Shown: positions 26,980 to 36,082 of the stretch, piece after piece
How positions within the stretch are numbered: position 1 is the first letter of the stretch
How the letters are laid out: each line of letters opens with the position of its first letter
Source: Pseudomonas abietaniphila
GTDB lineage: Bacteria > Pseudomonadota > Gammaproteobacteria > Pseudomonadales > Pseudomonadaceae
Length of the DNA stretch: 64,000 nucleotides
Direction: 5' to 3'
NCBI RefSeq assembly: GCF_039697315.1
Contig: NZ_CP155619.1
Location: 5,890,001 to 5,954,000 of the forward strand
Notes under the pieces: generated by a model
The model's input: only the letters and a program-made list of their open reading frames with translations
What the model was told of the DNA's origin: nothing
Databases searched by the model: none
Position numbers and translations under genes: made by a program

Positions 26980-29235
26980 TTGACCCTCAGCCAGGAACTT
27001 CACCAGAGCGCGATCGACAATTGCGCCCGTGAACCGATCAAGATTCCAGGCAGTATTCAGCCTCAAGGCTTTTTGCTGGTGATCGATGAGGCGACGATGA
27101 CAATCGGTCAGGTCAGCGCCAACGTCGGCCGTTGGCTGGGGCTGGAACCCGAGACGCTCATCGGTGCGCCACTGACGCGGGTGTTCGACGACTGCCAGGA
27201 TCTGCTGGCCCGGCTGGCCGCGCTGCCAGAGGAAGACCAGAACCCCTTTCATGTGGGCGATGTGCGCTTTCTTGAAGGCAGTCGTGCAGGTTTGCCAACG
27301 GCGATGATGGTTCATCGGCACGATCAGGTGTTGATTGCCGAGTTCGAGCCTTCCAGCGACATGACGACGGCCTACGGCAACGTCTACCCGCTGATGCGCA
27401 CGTTCATCAGTCAGATGGAAGAGTCCGAAAGCATCGACGCGCTGTGCCAGCGCTCGGTGTCGGAAGTCAAACGCATCACCGGTTTTGGCCGGGTGAAGTC
27501 CTACCGCTTCGACGCCGAGGGCAATGGCCGGGTAAACGCCGAGATCGCCGACGCTGACTATCCGAATTATCTGGGTCTCAGTTTCCCGGCCTCCGATATC
27601 CCCTCGCAGGCGAGGGCGCTTTATCTGGCGAACCGCATTCGTGTCATCGAGGATGCGAACTATCAGCCGTCGCCCCTGATCCCGGCCAACAACCCGGTCA
27701 CCGGCGCCCCGCTGGACCTGAGCTTCGCAACCCTGCGCAGCGTATCGCCCGTGCATTTGCAGTACATGCGCAACATGCAGACCCTCGCCTCGATGTCGAT
27801 CTCCATCGTCGTGCGCGGGCAGTTATGGGGGTTGATTTCCTGTCACCACGCGACGCCTCGCTCCGTGAGTTTCCAGACCCGTACCGCCTGTGAGCTGCTG
27901 GGCAGCGTCCTGTCCCTGCAGATCGAAACCAAGGAGGCGCAGGCCAAAACCGAACGCATGCTCAGCTTGCGTCGGCAAATCGTACAGATGCTTGCCGCGA
28001 TGGCGGATCTGGACAGCGTGACCGGTGGCCTGCGCTCGATGCCTGAGGTGCTGCTGGCCTTCGTCGAGGCCACCGGTGCTGCGGTGATCTCAGACTCGAC
28101 GCTGGATGTGTACGGCGAAACCCCCGACCGGGAACAGATTGAGGCGCTGACCCGATGGCTCAGCCAGCGGGATACGCACGAGGTGTTCCAATCCGATAAC
28201 GTCGGCCGTGACATTCCCGAGTTACCCCGGTTGAGCCAGTCGGTCAGCGGGGTGCTGGCCATGGCGATTTCCGAGCTGCATTCCAATTACATCATCTGGT
28301 TCCGCCCCGAGCAGACCCGGGTCGTGGACTGGGCCGGTGAACCGGAGAAGGTTATCACCGACAGCGGTTCCCTCAGCCCGCGTCATAGCTTTGCACGGTG
28401 GCGGGAAACCGTCCGCGGTTTTTCCCGGCCGTGGGACGAACTGGACACCGAGGGCGTGGTGGAATTACGCGCAGCGGTGTTGGGTATCGTGCTGCGCAAG
28501 GCGGAGGAAATGGCCTCCCTGGCTGAGGAGCTGAAGAAATCGAACAAGGAACTCGAAGCCTTCTCCTACAGCGTGTCCCATGACCTGCGTGCGCCGTTGC
28601 GGCATATCGCCGGTTACGCCGAACTGTTGGGGGATATCGAGGGCAGCAAGCTGTCCGCCCGTGGGGTGCGTTTCCTGGAGAACATCGGCGAGTCGGCGCG
28701 GTTCGCTGGCACGCTGGTGGATAATCTGCTGAGCTTCTCGCAGATGGGGCGCTCGGCCATGCGGTACTCGCAGGTCGATCTGAACGCCATGGTCGATGCC
28801 ATCCGTAAGGAAATGCAGCCTGATTATGAAAGCCGCGACTTGCAATGGTCGATTCCCGAACCGTTGCCAGTGGTGATCGCCGACGCCGCATTTTTGCATC
28901 TGGCCATGCGCAACCTGTTGTCCAATGCCATCAAGTACACCCGCAATCAGGCGGCTGCCGTGATCGAGATCGGCAGCTACGAGGAGGACGGCCAGGTGGT
29001 GGTGTACATCCGCGACAACGGTGTGGGCTTCGACATGGAATACGCGGGCAAACTGTTCGGCGTATTCCAGCGTCTGCACCGCATGGAGGAATTCGAAGGC
29101 ACCGGCATCGGGCTTGCCAGCGTGCGCCGTATCATCGAGCGGCACGACGGTTCGGTTTGGGCAAACAGCCAGTTAGGGCAAGGAGCCACTTTTTACTTTG
29201 CGCTGCCAAAGCGCAGTCTCAGCGTAACCCTTTGA
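26980..29235 (+). CDS. bphP: Bacteriophytochrome photoreceptor histidine kinase
   Basis: A 751-residue red/far-red sensor with PAS-GAF-PHY-HisKA-HATPase architecture. The biliverdin-attaching cysteine is C15 in AIDNCAREPIKIPGSIQPQG; the GAF has ASDIPSQARALY and the PHY tongue has PRHSF. H534 in FSYSVSHDLRAPLRHI is the phospho-acceptor. Start is a TTG at 26980 with AAGGAG 8 bases upstream; the only in-frame upstream candidates lack a site. The PAS motif has IQPQG rather than the usual IQPHG. No heme oxygenase (bphO) gene lies nearby, so biliverdin must come from elsewhere. Followed after 19 bases by an Rcp1-like response regulator. Confidence 0.93.
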   Translation: MTLSQELHQSAIDNCAREPIKIPGSIQPQGFLLVIDEATMTIGQVSANVGRWLGLEPETLIGAPLTRVFDDCQDLLARLAALPEEDQNPFHVGDVRFLEGSRAGLPTAMMVHRHDQVLIAEFEPSSDMTTAYGNVYPLMRTFISQMEESESIDALCQRSVSEVKRITGFGRVKSYRFDAEGNGRVNAEIADADYPNYLGLSFPASDIPSQARALYLANRIRVIEDANYQPSPLIPANNPVTGAPLDLSFATLRSVSPVHLQYMRNMQTLASMSISIVVRGQLWGLISCHHATPRSVSFQTRTACELLGSVLSLQIETKEAQAKTERMLSLRRQIVQMLAAMADLDSVTGGLRSMPEVLLAFVEATGAAVISDSTLDVYGETPDREQIEALTRWLSQRDTHEVFQSDNVGRDIPELPRLSQSVSGVLAMAISELHSNYIIWFRPEQTRVVDWAGEPEKVITDSGSLSPRHSFARWRETVRGFSRPWDELDTEGVVELRAAVLGIVLRKAEEMASLAEELKKSNKELEAFSYSVSHDLRAPLRHIAGYAELLGDIEGSKLSARGVRFLENIGESARFAGTLVDNLLSFSQMGRSAMRYSQVDLNAMVDAIRKEMQPDYESRDLQWSIPEPLPVVIADAAFLHLAMRNLLSNAIKYTRNQAAAVIEIGSYEEDGQVVVYIRDNGVGFDMEYAGKLFGVFQRLHRMEEFEGTGIGLASVRRIIERHDGSVWANSQLGQGATFYFALPKRSLSVTL

Positions 29236-29254
29236 GTGTCCGAGGAGACGCCCA

Positions 29255-29716
29255 ATGTTAAAACCCATTCTGCTGGTTGAAGACAATCCCAACGATCTCG
29301 AGCTGACACTGGTCGCTCTTGAACGTAGCCAGTTGGCCAACGAAGTGATCGTGTTGCGAGACGGCGTCGAAGCGCTGGATTATCTCTTCCGGCGAAATCA
29401 GTACCAGGACCGTGTCGCGGGTAACCCGGCGGTGCTGTTGCTCGACCTGAAACTGCCCAGGCTGGATGGCCTTGAAGTCCTCAAGGCGATTCGCGAAAGC
29501 GACGAACTGCGCAGCATCCCTGTGGTGATGCTGACGTCCTCCCGTGAAGAACCCGATTTGCAACGCGCGTATTCGTTGGGAGTGAACGCTTACGTCGTCA
29601 AACCGGTCGAATTCAAGGAATTCGTCTCGGCAATCTCCGATCTCGGGGTTTTCTGGGCCGTTCTCAACGAGCCGCCGCCAGGCTCCCTGCGACTGGCACG
29701 CCGCCCGGGCTCTTGA
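29255..29716 (+). CDS. Rcp1-like single-domain response regulator (phytochrome partner)
   Basis: A 153-residue receiver of the Rcp1/BphR type: MLKPILLVEDNPNDLELTLVAL, phospho-acceptor D64 in LLLDLKLPRLDG, switch Thr in VMLTSSREE, and the lysine in YVVKPVEFKEF. The NPNDLEL acidic-pocket form and the long loop before the aspartate are typical of phytochrome partners. The 19-base spacing from bphP and a CGAGGAGA ribosome binding site support co-translation. No output domain. Confidence 0.93.
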   Translation: MLKPILLVEDNPNDLELTLVALERSQLANEVIVLRDGVEALDYLFRRNQYQDRVAGNPAVLLLDLKLPRLDGLEVLKAIRESDELRSIPVVMLTSSREEPDLQRAYSLGVNAYVVKPVEFKEFVSAISDLGVFWAVLNEPPPGSLRLARRPGS

Positions 29717-29794
29717 TTCGAGCGCTGATCCGGTCTGTGCTGTCCTGCTTTGTGCTGGCGGCGCGGGCCTTCATGAAATGAACGACGACTATTC

Positions 29795-32188
29795 ATGCCG
29801 CTATCGCTGCTCAAATTGCTTCTGGTTGAAGACAGTCCGCATGATGCCGAACTGACGCTGCTCACGCTGGAAAACAGTGGGCTCAAAATAGACGCCACCC
29901 TGGTCTACAACCATCAGGACGTGGAACGAGAGCTGCTTGCTCAGCATTTCGATCTGATTCTCAGTGACTACCTGCTGCCCGGGTCTTCTGGTCCCGAGGT
30001 GCTCAATTGCGCATTGCGCCTCGCGCCCCATATCCCGTTCATCTTCCTTTCCGGGATTTTTGGCGAACAGCATGCCGTCGAGATGATGCGCATGGGCGCC
30101 ATCGATTATGTCCTCAAGCAAAACCTGAAGATGCTGCCCAAGGCCGTCGTCCGTGCAGTCTCCGAAGTGCGCGAGCGGGAAAAGCGCCAGCGCGCCGAAG
30201 AGACGCTGCAAGATGCCGAGGTGCGCGCGCAGCTGGCCATCGAAGCGGCCGACATGGGTGTCTGGACCTACGATCCCGCGACCGACACGCTGCTGTGGGA
30301 TGAGCGCTGCAAGACCCTTTATGGGTTGCCCGCCGATGCGCAGGTCAGCATGGCGTTCATGTTTGCGCGCTGCCATCCAGATGACCGTGATCTGCTACAG
30401 CGCAAGGTCGCCGCGGCGCTTGCGGGCGACACCGGCTTTCAGATCGAACACCGGTTGCTCGTGGAGGGCGATGAGGAGCGTTGGGTGTTCTCTAATGGCC
30501 GTTCTCTCTTCGAAGATGGCAAATGTGTGCGCTTCACCGGCGTCATGCAGGACATCAGCGAGCGCAAGCAGGCCACGCAGGCATTGCATCAACTCAACGA
30601 AATTCTGGGCGAGCGTGTCGTGCAGCGCACCCGTGAACGTGACCGTACCTGGGAGCTCTCCCGGGAGTTGCTGGGCGTGTTCAGTTTCGATCTGACACCC
30701 ATTGCGCTCAACCCGGCCTGGGAAGCGACGCTGGGCTGGACGCGCGCCGATTTCAACGACCACAGCCTGGGCGAATTGATTCATCTGGACGATCTGGACG
30801 CCACCCTGCGCGAGACAGCCAGTGTCGCCAAAGGCAATGTCAGCACGCGTTTCGTCAATCGCATGCGCCACGCCGAAGGCGGGTATCGCTGGTTGTCCTG
30901 GACCCTCGTGCCGGACGAAGGACTGATGTATGCCGCCGTTCGCGACATCACCAGCGAGCGTGCGGTGGTCGATGAGTTGGCGGCCACCAACAAGCGTTTG
31001 CGTGACCAGATCCGCGAGCGTGAACGGGTCGAAGCGGCGCTCCAGCAGATGCAACGCCTGGAAGTGGTCGGGCAGCTCACGGCAGGGGTCGCCCACGACT
31101 TCAATAACTTGCTGACGGTGATCCTTACCAGCGCGAACTTTCTGGGTCGAGACCTGGAAAAAGGCGTGCTCACCAAGTCGCCGCAGCGCTTGCAGAACAT
31201 CCGCGAAGCCGGCGAGCGTGGCGCCAAGCTGACCAGCCAGTTGCTGTCGTTCTCACGCCGGCAGCGTCTGGAGCCGGTCGCGCTGAACCTCAATGACACC
31301 ATTGGCGGCATGCGCGAATTACTGGGCCGTGCGCTGGGTGGCAGCGTTTGGGTCGAAACGGAACTGGCTGAGGATCTGTGGAACGCGTTGGTCGATCCGA
31401 CCCAGACCGAAATGATCATCCTCAATCTGGCGATCAACGCCCGCGACGCCATGGCGCAAGGCGGACAGCTGCACCTGAGCACCGGCAACGAAATCGTCTA
31501 TCGCCTGCCGCAACGGCCTGAAGACCCGGACCCCGGCGCTTACGTGGTGCTCTCGGTGACCGACACCGGTTGCGGCATGAGCGAAGAAGTGCTGGCCAAG
31601 GCGTTCGAGCCTTTCTTCACCACCAAGGAAGTGGGGAAGGGGTCAGGCCTGGGGTTGGCGCAGGTTTTCGGTTTTGCCAAGCAATCCGGGGGTGGCGTAA
31701 GCATCGAAACCGCCGAGAATGCCGGCACGACCATCAAGGTGTATCTGCCCAGCATCGCCCGGTCTCCAACGCCGGCGGTCACTGCCTCCCACACGCCCGG
31801 CTACACGGACGCTGACGCGTTACACCGGACCATTCTGTTGGTGGACGACGACCCGGATGTGCGCGCGGTGACCTCAGCGATGCTCAGCTCGTTGGGTTAC
31901 TCGGTGGTCGAAGCCGAGAACGGCAATGAAGCGTTGAAAAAGATCGATCCCGGCATCGATTTGGTGCTCACCGACTTCGCCATGCCAAACATGACCGGTG
32001 CCGAGCTGGCCGAAATCGTCCGGCGCGATTACCCGGGATTGCCCGTCATGTTCATCACCGGCTTTGCGGATATCGACATCCTCGAGGTCGATCAGCAACT
32101 GATCGTGCAGAAACCGTACAAGGAAGAAGAGCTGGCCAGGAAGCTGGCGAACGTATTGACGAAGACGGGTGCAGGCGTCGCATCTTAG
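29795..32188 (+). CDS. Hybrid histidine kinase (REC-PAS-PAS-HK-REC)
   Basis: A 797-residue soluble hybrid kinase. Order: receiver with D58 (LILSDYLLPG), PAS (about 150-265, with a PAC end in GVMQDISERKQA), coiled coil, second PAS (about 295-400), HisKA with H434 in GVAHDFNNLLTVI, HATPase_c (NLAINARDAMAQGG, DTGCGMS, GSGLGLAQVFGF) and receiver with D727 (LVLTDFAMPN). Located 78 bases after the Rcp1-like gene, likely in the same unit. The domain layout parallels the hybrid encoded at 24893-26833. A repeat array begins right after its stop. Confidence 0.92.
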   Translation: MPLSLLKLLLVEDSPHDAELTLLTLENSGLKIDATLVYNHQDVERELLAQHFDLILSDYLLPGSSGPEVLNCALRLAPHIPFIFLSGIFGEQHAVEMMRMGAIDYVLKQNLKMLPKAVVRAVSEVREREKRQRAEETLQDAEVRAQLAIEAADMGVWTYDPATDTLLWDERCKTLYGLPADAQVSMAFMFARCHPDDRDLLQRKVAAALAGDTGFQIEHRLLVEGDEERWVFSNGRSLFEDGKCVRFTGVMQDISERKQATQALHQLNEILGERVVQRTRERDRTWELSRELLGVFSFDLTPIALNPAWEATLGWTRADFNDHSLGELIHLDDLDATLRETASVAKGNVSTRFVNRMRHAEGGYRWLSWTLVPDEGLMYAAVRDITSERAVVDELAATNKRLRDQIRERERVEAALQQMQRLEVVGQLTAGVAHDFNNLLTVILTSANFLGRDLEKGVLTKSPQRLQNIREAGERGAKLTSQLLSFSRRQRLEPVALNLNDTIGGMRELLGRALGGSVWVETELAEDLWNALVDPTQTEMIILNLAINARDAMAQGGQLHLSTGNEIVYRLPQRPEDPDPGAYVVLSVTDTGCGMSEEVLAKAFEPFFTTKEVGKGSGLGLAQVFGFAKQSGGGVSIETAENAGTTIKVYLPSIARSPTPAVTASHTPGYTDADALHRTILLVDDDPDVRAVTSAMLSSLGYSVVEAENGNEALKKIDPGIDLVLTDFAMPNMTGAELAEIVRRDYPGLPVMFITGFADIDILEVDQQLIVQKPYKEEELARKLANVLTKTGAGVAS

Positions 32189-32216
32189 GTGCAGCGACAC
32201 AGGGCTGCCAACGGTC

Positions 32217-33655
32217 CGATGTCCGCCGCGAAGCATGCGGCCACCGCGATACCTGTGGGAGACGTCCGAGGTTACGAGGGTATGGGCCGCAATTCGGACG
32301 AAAGCGGTGTCTCGGTCACAGACGATGTCACTGTCCCACCGCATTCGCCACTGTCGTAACCTCCAGCAGCTCCCACAGGTCTTTGGGCCGTCATGACACC
32401 TTGGCCTGACCAGTCTGTGCGGGAGACTTCCAGCTGTTTGATGCGTGCCACAGCGCGTGGATGCAACGCGATTCCTGTAGGAGACGTCCGAGGTTACGAG
32501 GGTATGGGCCGCAATTCGGACGAATGCGGGGTGTCGGTCATCGACGATGTCACTGTCCCACCGCATTCGCCACTGTCGTAACCTCCAGCAGCTCCCACAG
32601 GTCTTTGGGCAGTCATGACACCTTGGCCTGACCGATCGGGCGGGAGACTTCCAGCTGTTTGATGCGTGCCATAGAGCTTGGATGCAACACAATACTCTTG
32701 GCAACTTCCAGCGGTTTGATATCCGCCGCGAAGCATGCGGCCACCGCGATACCTGTGGGAGACGTCCGAGGTTACGAGGGCAGCGAAAGCGTTGTGTCGG
32801 TCACCGACGATGTCACTGTCCCACCGCATTCGCCACTGTCGTAACCTCCAGCAGCTCCCACAGGTCTTTGGGCCGTCATGACACCTTGGCCTGACCAGCC
32901 TGTGCGGAGACTTCCAACCGTTTGATGCGTGCCGCCAAGCTTGGGTGCAACGCGATACTCATGGCAACTTCCAGCGGTTTGAGGTGTGCGTGCGAAGCAT
33001 GCGGCCACCGCGATACCTGTGGGAGACGTCCGAGGTGACGAGGGTATGGGCCGCATTTCGGACGAATGTGGGGTGTCGGTCACCGACGATGTACCTGTCC
33101 CACCGCGTTCGCCACTGTCGTAACCTCCAGCAGCTCCCACAGGTCTTTGGGCCGTCATGACACCTTGGCCTGACCAGCCTGTGCGGAGACTTCCAGCCGT
33201 TTGATGCGTGCCACAGAGCTTGGATGCAACACAATACTCTTGGCAACTTCCAGCGGTTTGATCTCCGCCGCGAAGCATGCGGCCACCGCGATACCTGTGG
33301 GAGACGTCCGAGGTTACGAGGGCAGCGAAAGCGGTGTGTCGGTCACCGACGATGTACCTGTCCCACCGCATTCGCCACTGTCGTAACCTCCAGCAGCTCC
33401 CACAGGTCTTTGGGCAGTCATGACACCTTGGCCTGCCCGATCGGGCGGGAAACTTCCAGCTGTTTGACGCGTGCCATAGAGCTTGGTTTCAACGCGATAC
33501 TCTTGGCAACTTCCAGCGGTTTGATCTCCGCCGCGAAGCATGCGGCCACCGCGATACCTGTGGGAGACGTCCGAGGTTACGAGGGCAGCGAAAGCGGTGT
33601 GTCGGTCACCGACGATGTACCAGTTCCACCGTATTCGCCATGGTCATAAACGCCA
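32217..33655. repeat. Tandem array of about 270-bp units in a 542-bp dimeric higher-order repeat
   Basis: The anchor GACGTCCGAGG occurs six times, at 32261, 32483, 32761, 33025, 33303 and 33566, giving steps of 222, 278, 264, 278 and 263 bases. Alternate units are most alike (one form has TATGGGCCGCA..TTCGGACGAAT, the other CAGCGAAAGCG), so the true repeat is a 541-542-base dimer. Each unit carries two nested inverted repeats: ACCTGTGGGAG with CTCCCACAGGT and GAGGTTACGA with TCGTAACCTC, in copy one spanning 32251-32380. The first copy has an internal deletion and the sixth is truncated and diverged. The ACCTGTGGGAG arm resembles the REP sequences of this genome. Open frames across the array shift phase and are not credible genes. 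Confidence 0.92.
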
Positions 33656-33673
33656 ACAGCTTGCCGACCTTCC

Positions 33674-34015
33674 TCAATCATCCCGCGTCAGCACTTCCAG
33701 CAGTTCGATCTCGAACGTGAGGTCTGAATGCGGTTTGATGTGCGCGCCCATCGAGCGTTCGCCGTAGGCCAGGAGCGACGGCACCCACAGTTTGCGTTTG
33801 CCGCCAACTTTCATGCCCATGATGCCGATGTCCCATCCCTTGATCACGCGACCGGTTCCGATCACGCACTGGAAGGGTTTGCCTCGGTCCCAGGACGAAT
33901 CGAACACGGTGCCGTCTTCCAGTGTGCCGGTGTATTGAGTGGTGATCAACGCGCCCTTGACCGCCGCTTTGCCGGTGCCTTCCAGCAGGTCGATGATCTG
34001 TAATTCGTCGTTCAT
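33674..34015 (-). CDS. FKBP-type peptidyl-prolyl cis-trans isomerase
   Basis: A 113-residue single FKBP domain with GALITTQYTGTLEDGTVFDSS, the IGTGRVIKGWDIGIMGMKVGG active-site strand and PSLLAYGERSMG; the hydrophobic pocket residues (Tyr, Phe, Ile, Trp, Tyr) are kept. No signal peptide, so cytoplasmic. It lies directly after the repeat array, which reaches within about 20 bases of its stop. Confidence 0.93.
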   Translation of the reverse strand: MNDELQIIDLLEGTGKAAVKGALITTQYTGTLEDGTVFDSSWDRGKPFQCVIGTGRVIKGWDIGIMGMKVGGKRKLWVPSLLAYGERSMGAHIKPHSDLTFEIELLEVLTRDD

Positions 34016-34105
34016 GGCTAAATCCGTGACAGCGTGAGAGGGCTGGCGACGATGCTAAAGCCGCTCGCCCTGACTGGCAATCCTTGTCCCAGCAACGCCT
34101 ATCCA

Positions 34106-34132
34106 CTGTGGGAGCGAATTCATTCGCGAGAC
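34106..34132 (+). repeat. Single REP palindrome
   Basis: CTGTGGGAGCGAATT followed by CATTCGCGAGAC; the GCGAAT/ATTCGC arms form a short palindrome. The same element occurs at 48505 (in a pair). Confidence 0.75.
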
Positions 34133-34180
34133 GAGCGTTCATTCACTGCACCGCCATCGCTTGATGCGTTTCCAAGAATG

Positions 34181-34218
34181 AAAAAACGGCGCGTCCTCTG
34201 CAGGCCGCGCCGTTTTTT
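34181..34218. terminator. Bidirectional rho-independent terminator
   Basis: AAAAAACGGCGCG (34181-34193) pairs perfectly with CGCGCCGTTTTTT (34206-34218), 13 bp with a 12-base loop; T-runs exist on both strands. It lies 23 bases after the stop of the aldehyde dehydrogenase gene on the minus strand. Confidence 0.88.
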
Positions 34219-34241
34219 CGTTTCAGCGGATCACGACTTCA

Positions 34242-35825
34242 TCATGCGATGACGTCGCTGCTCCACTCGCCGTTCACCAGGCGCTTGAGGCCGAGCGGGT
34301 TGGCGTTTTGCAGGGCGGCCGGCAGCAGGCTGTCCGGGTAGTTCTGGTAGCAGACCGGACGCAGGAAGCGATCGATCGCCAGCGTGCCGACAGAGGTGCC
34401 CCGTGCATCGGAGGTCGCCGGGTATGGGCCACCGTGAACCATGGCGTCAGAAACTTCGACCCCGGTTGGGTAGCCGTTGACCAGAATGCGGCCCACTTTC
34501 TCTTCCAGCACCGGAACCAGCCACTGGTATTTCTGCAGGTCGGCGGTTTCACCGATCAGGGTGGCTGTCAGTTGACCACGCAGGGCCTGCAAAGCGGCTT
34601 TCAGTTCAGCGTCGTCAGCCACTTCGATCAGCAGCGTGGTCGGGCCGAAAACTTCTTCCTGCAACAGTTCGTCATCGTTGAGCAGCATGCTGACGTCCGC
34701 CTTGAACAGCTGAGCCTGCGCCTGACGACCTTCTTGCGGCTTGCCCGCCAGGTGAGTGACGCTCGGGTGCGCCATCAGCTTCTGAACGCCTTTGCTGTAG
34801 CTGCGCAGACCGCCTTCGTTGAGCATGGTCTGCGGCGCCTGGCCACCCATGTGCTCTTGAAGCTGTTCGGTGAATGCGGTCAGGGCAGGGGAGCGAATGC
34901 CGATCACCACGCCCGGGTTGGTGCAGAACTGGCCGGCGCCCATGACCACCGAAGCCGCGAGTTCACCCGCGATGGCAGCGCCACGGGCCGACAGTGCGCC
35001 TGGCAGCAGGACAACCGGGTTGATGCTGGACATTTCGGCGAAGACCGGAATCGGCTCAGGACGCGCAGCGGCCAGTTTGCACAGGGCGTCGCCGCCGTGC
35101 AGCGAACCGGTGAAGCCTACGGCCTTGATGGCCGGATGCTTGACGAGGCCTTCACCCACGCCGCTGCCGAAGATCATGTTGAACACGCCTTTGGGCATGC
35201 CAGTTTTCTCAGCAGCGCGAACGATGGCCTGGCCGACCAAATCCGCGGTCGCCATGTGGCCGCTGTGCGCCTTGACCACGACCGGGCAACCGGCGGCCAG
35301 GGCTGAAGCGGTGTCGCCACCGGCGGTGGAGAACGCCAGCGGGAAATTGCTGGCACCGAACACGGCAATCGGGCCGACGCCGATGCGCTGCTGACGCAGG
35401 TCAACGCGCGGCAGCGGCTTGCGATCAGGCAGTGCCAGGTCGATACGAGCGCCCAGGAAGTCGCCACGACGCAGGATTTTTGCGAACAGGCGCATCTGAC
35501 CGCTGGTACGGCCGCGTTCACCCTGGATACGACCGGCCGGCAGCGCGGTTTCCTGGCAAACGAGGGCAACGAAGTCATCACCCAGTGCGTCGAGTTCGTC
35601 GGCGATGGCGTCCAGGAACTCCGCGCGGCGCGCCGGGCTCAGGTGGCGGAATTCAGCAAAGGCTTCTTTTGCAGCCAGGGCTGCGGCGTCGATTTCGCCG
35701 TCAGTGGCTTGGTGAAAGGTGTAGGGCAGGGCTTCGCCAGTGGTGGCATCGAGGCTCTTGTGGCGTGCTTCGCCGAGGCCGCTGCGGGCGCCGCCGATAA
35801 AGTTCTGACCGAGAACGGTAGGCAT
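34242..35825 (-). CDS. Aldehyde dehydrogenase, alpha-ketoglutaric semialdehyde dehydrogenase type
   Basis: A 527-residue NAD(P)-dependent ALDH of the 2,5-dioxovalerate branch. Features: GASNFPLAFSTAGGDTASALAAGCPVVVKAH (cofactor binding), GFTGSLHGG, catalytic Glu in FAEMSSINPVVL and nucleophile Cys in MGAGQFCTNPG, with LQEEVFGPTTLL near the end. This branch oxidises ketoglutarate semialdehyde to 2-oxoglutarate at the end of pentose, glucarate or hydroxyproline degradation. ACAGGAG lies 7 bases before the ATG. No dehydratase gene is adjacent, so the parent pathway is not shown. Confidence 0.9.
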   Translation of the reverse strand: MPTVLGQNFIGGARSGLGEARHKSLDATTGEALPYTFHQATDGEIDAAALAAKEAFAEFRHLSPARRAEFLDAIADELDALGDDFVALVCQETALPAGRIQGERGRTSGQMRLFAKILRRGDFLGARIDLALPDRKPLPRVDLRQQRIGVGPIAVFGASNFPLAFSTAGGDTASALAAGCPVVVKAHSGHMATADLVGQAIVRAAEKTGMPKGVFNMIFGSGVGEGLVKHPAIKAVGFTGSLHGGDALCKLAAARPEPIPVFAEMSSINPVVLLPGALSARGAAIAGELAASVVMGAGQFCTNPGVVIGIRSPALTAFTEQLQEHMGGQAPQTMLNEGGLRSYSKGVQKLMAHPSVTHLAGKPQEGRQAQAQLFKADVSMLLNDDELLQEEVFGPTTLLIEVADDAELKAALQALRGQLTATLIGETADLQKYQWLVPVLEEKVGRILVNGYPTGVEVSDAMVHGGPYPATSDARGTSVGTLAIDRFLRPVCYQNYPDSLLPAALQNANPLGLKRLVNGEWSSDVIA

Positions 35826-36002
35826 CTGCTTCTCCTGTTATTTTTGGGTCGAAACGATCAGGCGAGGCGCCTGACAGGGAATCTCTGGACGTGCATGAAG
35901 CAAAGCGACAATAACCCAAGGGTTATCGAAAGTTGACAGACATCATACAACTGCATCTTTTTGCCCGCAAGGCGCGGATCGTCCGGGAAACCGCGGCCAG
36001 CA

Positions 36003-36033
36003 ATGTGGGAGCGAGCTTGCTCGCGAAGCGGCC
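36003..36033 (+). repeat. Single REP palindrome
   Basis: GTGGGAGCGAGCTTGCTCGCGAA-type element; GCGAGC and GCTCGC form the arms. It lies in the 257-base gap between the aldehyde dehydrogenase and the Gfo/Idh/MocA gene, which has no other visible feature. Confidence 0.8.
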
Positions 36034-36082
36034 TTCAAACAGGTTGCTCCCCGCGCAAGCGCGCTCCATCGGACGCGTATGC

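Noticed and set aside
32772..33371. 199-residue and similar open frames in the 32-kb repeat array
   Set aside because: The 542-base period is not a multiple of three, so the frame changes between repeats; no ribosome binding sites; codon use unlike genes.
34308..35306. 332-residue plus-strand open frame over the aldehyde dehydrogenase gene
   Set aside because: Shadow of a conserved ALDH gene; low-complexity His/Arg/Gln content.
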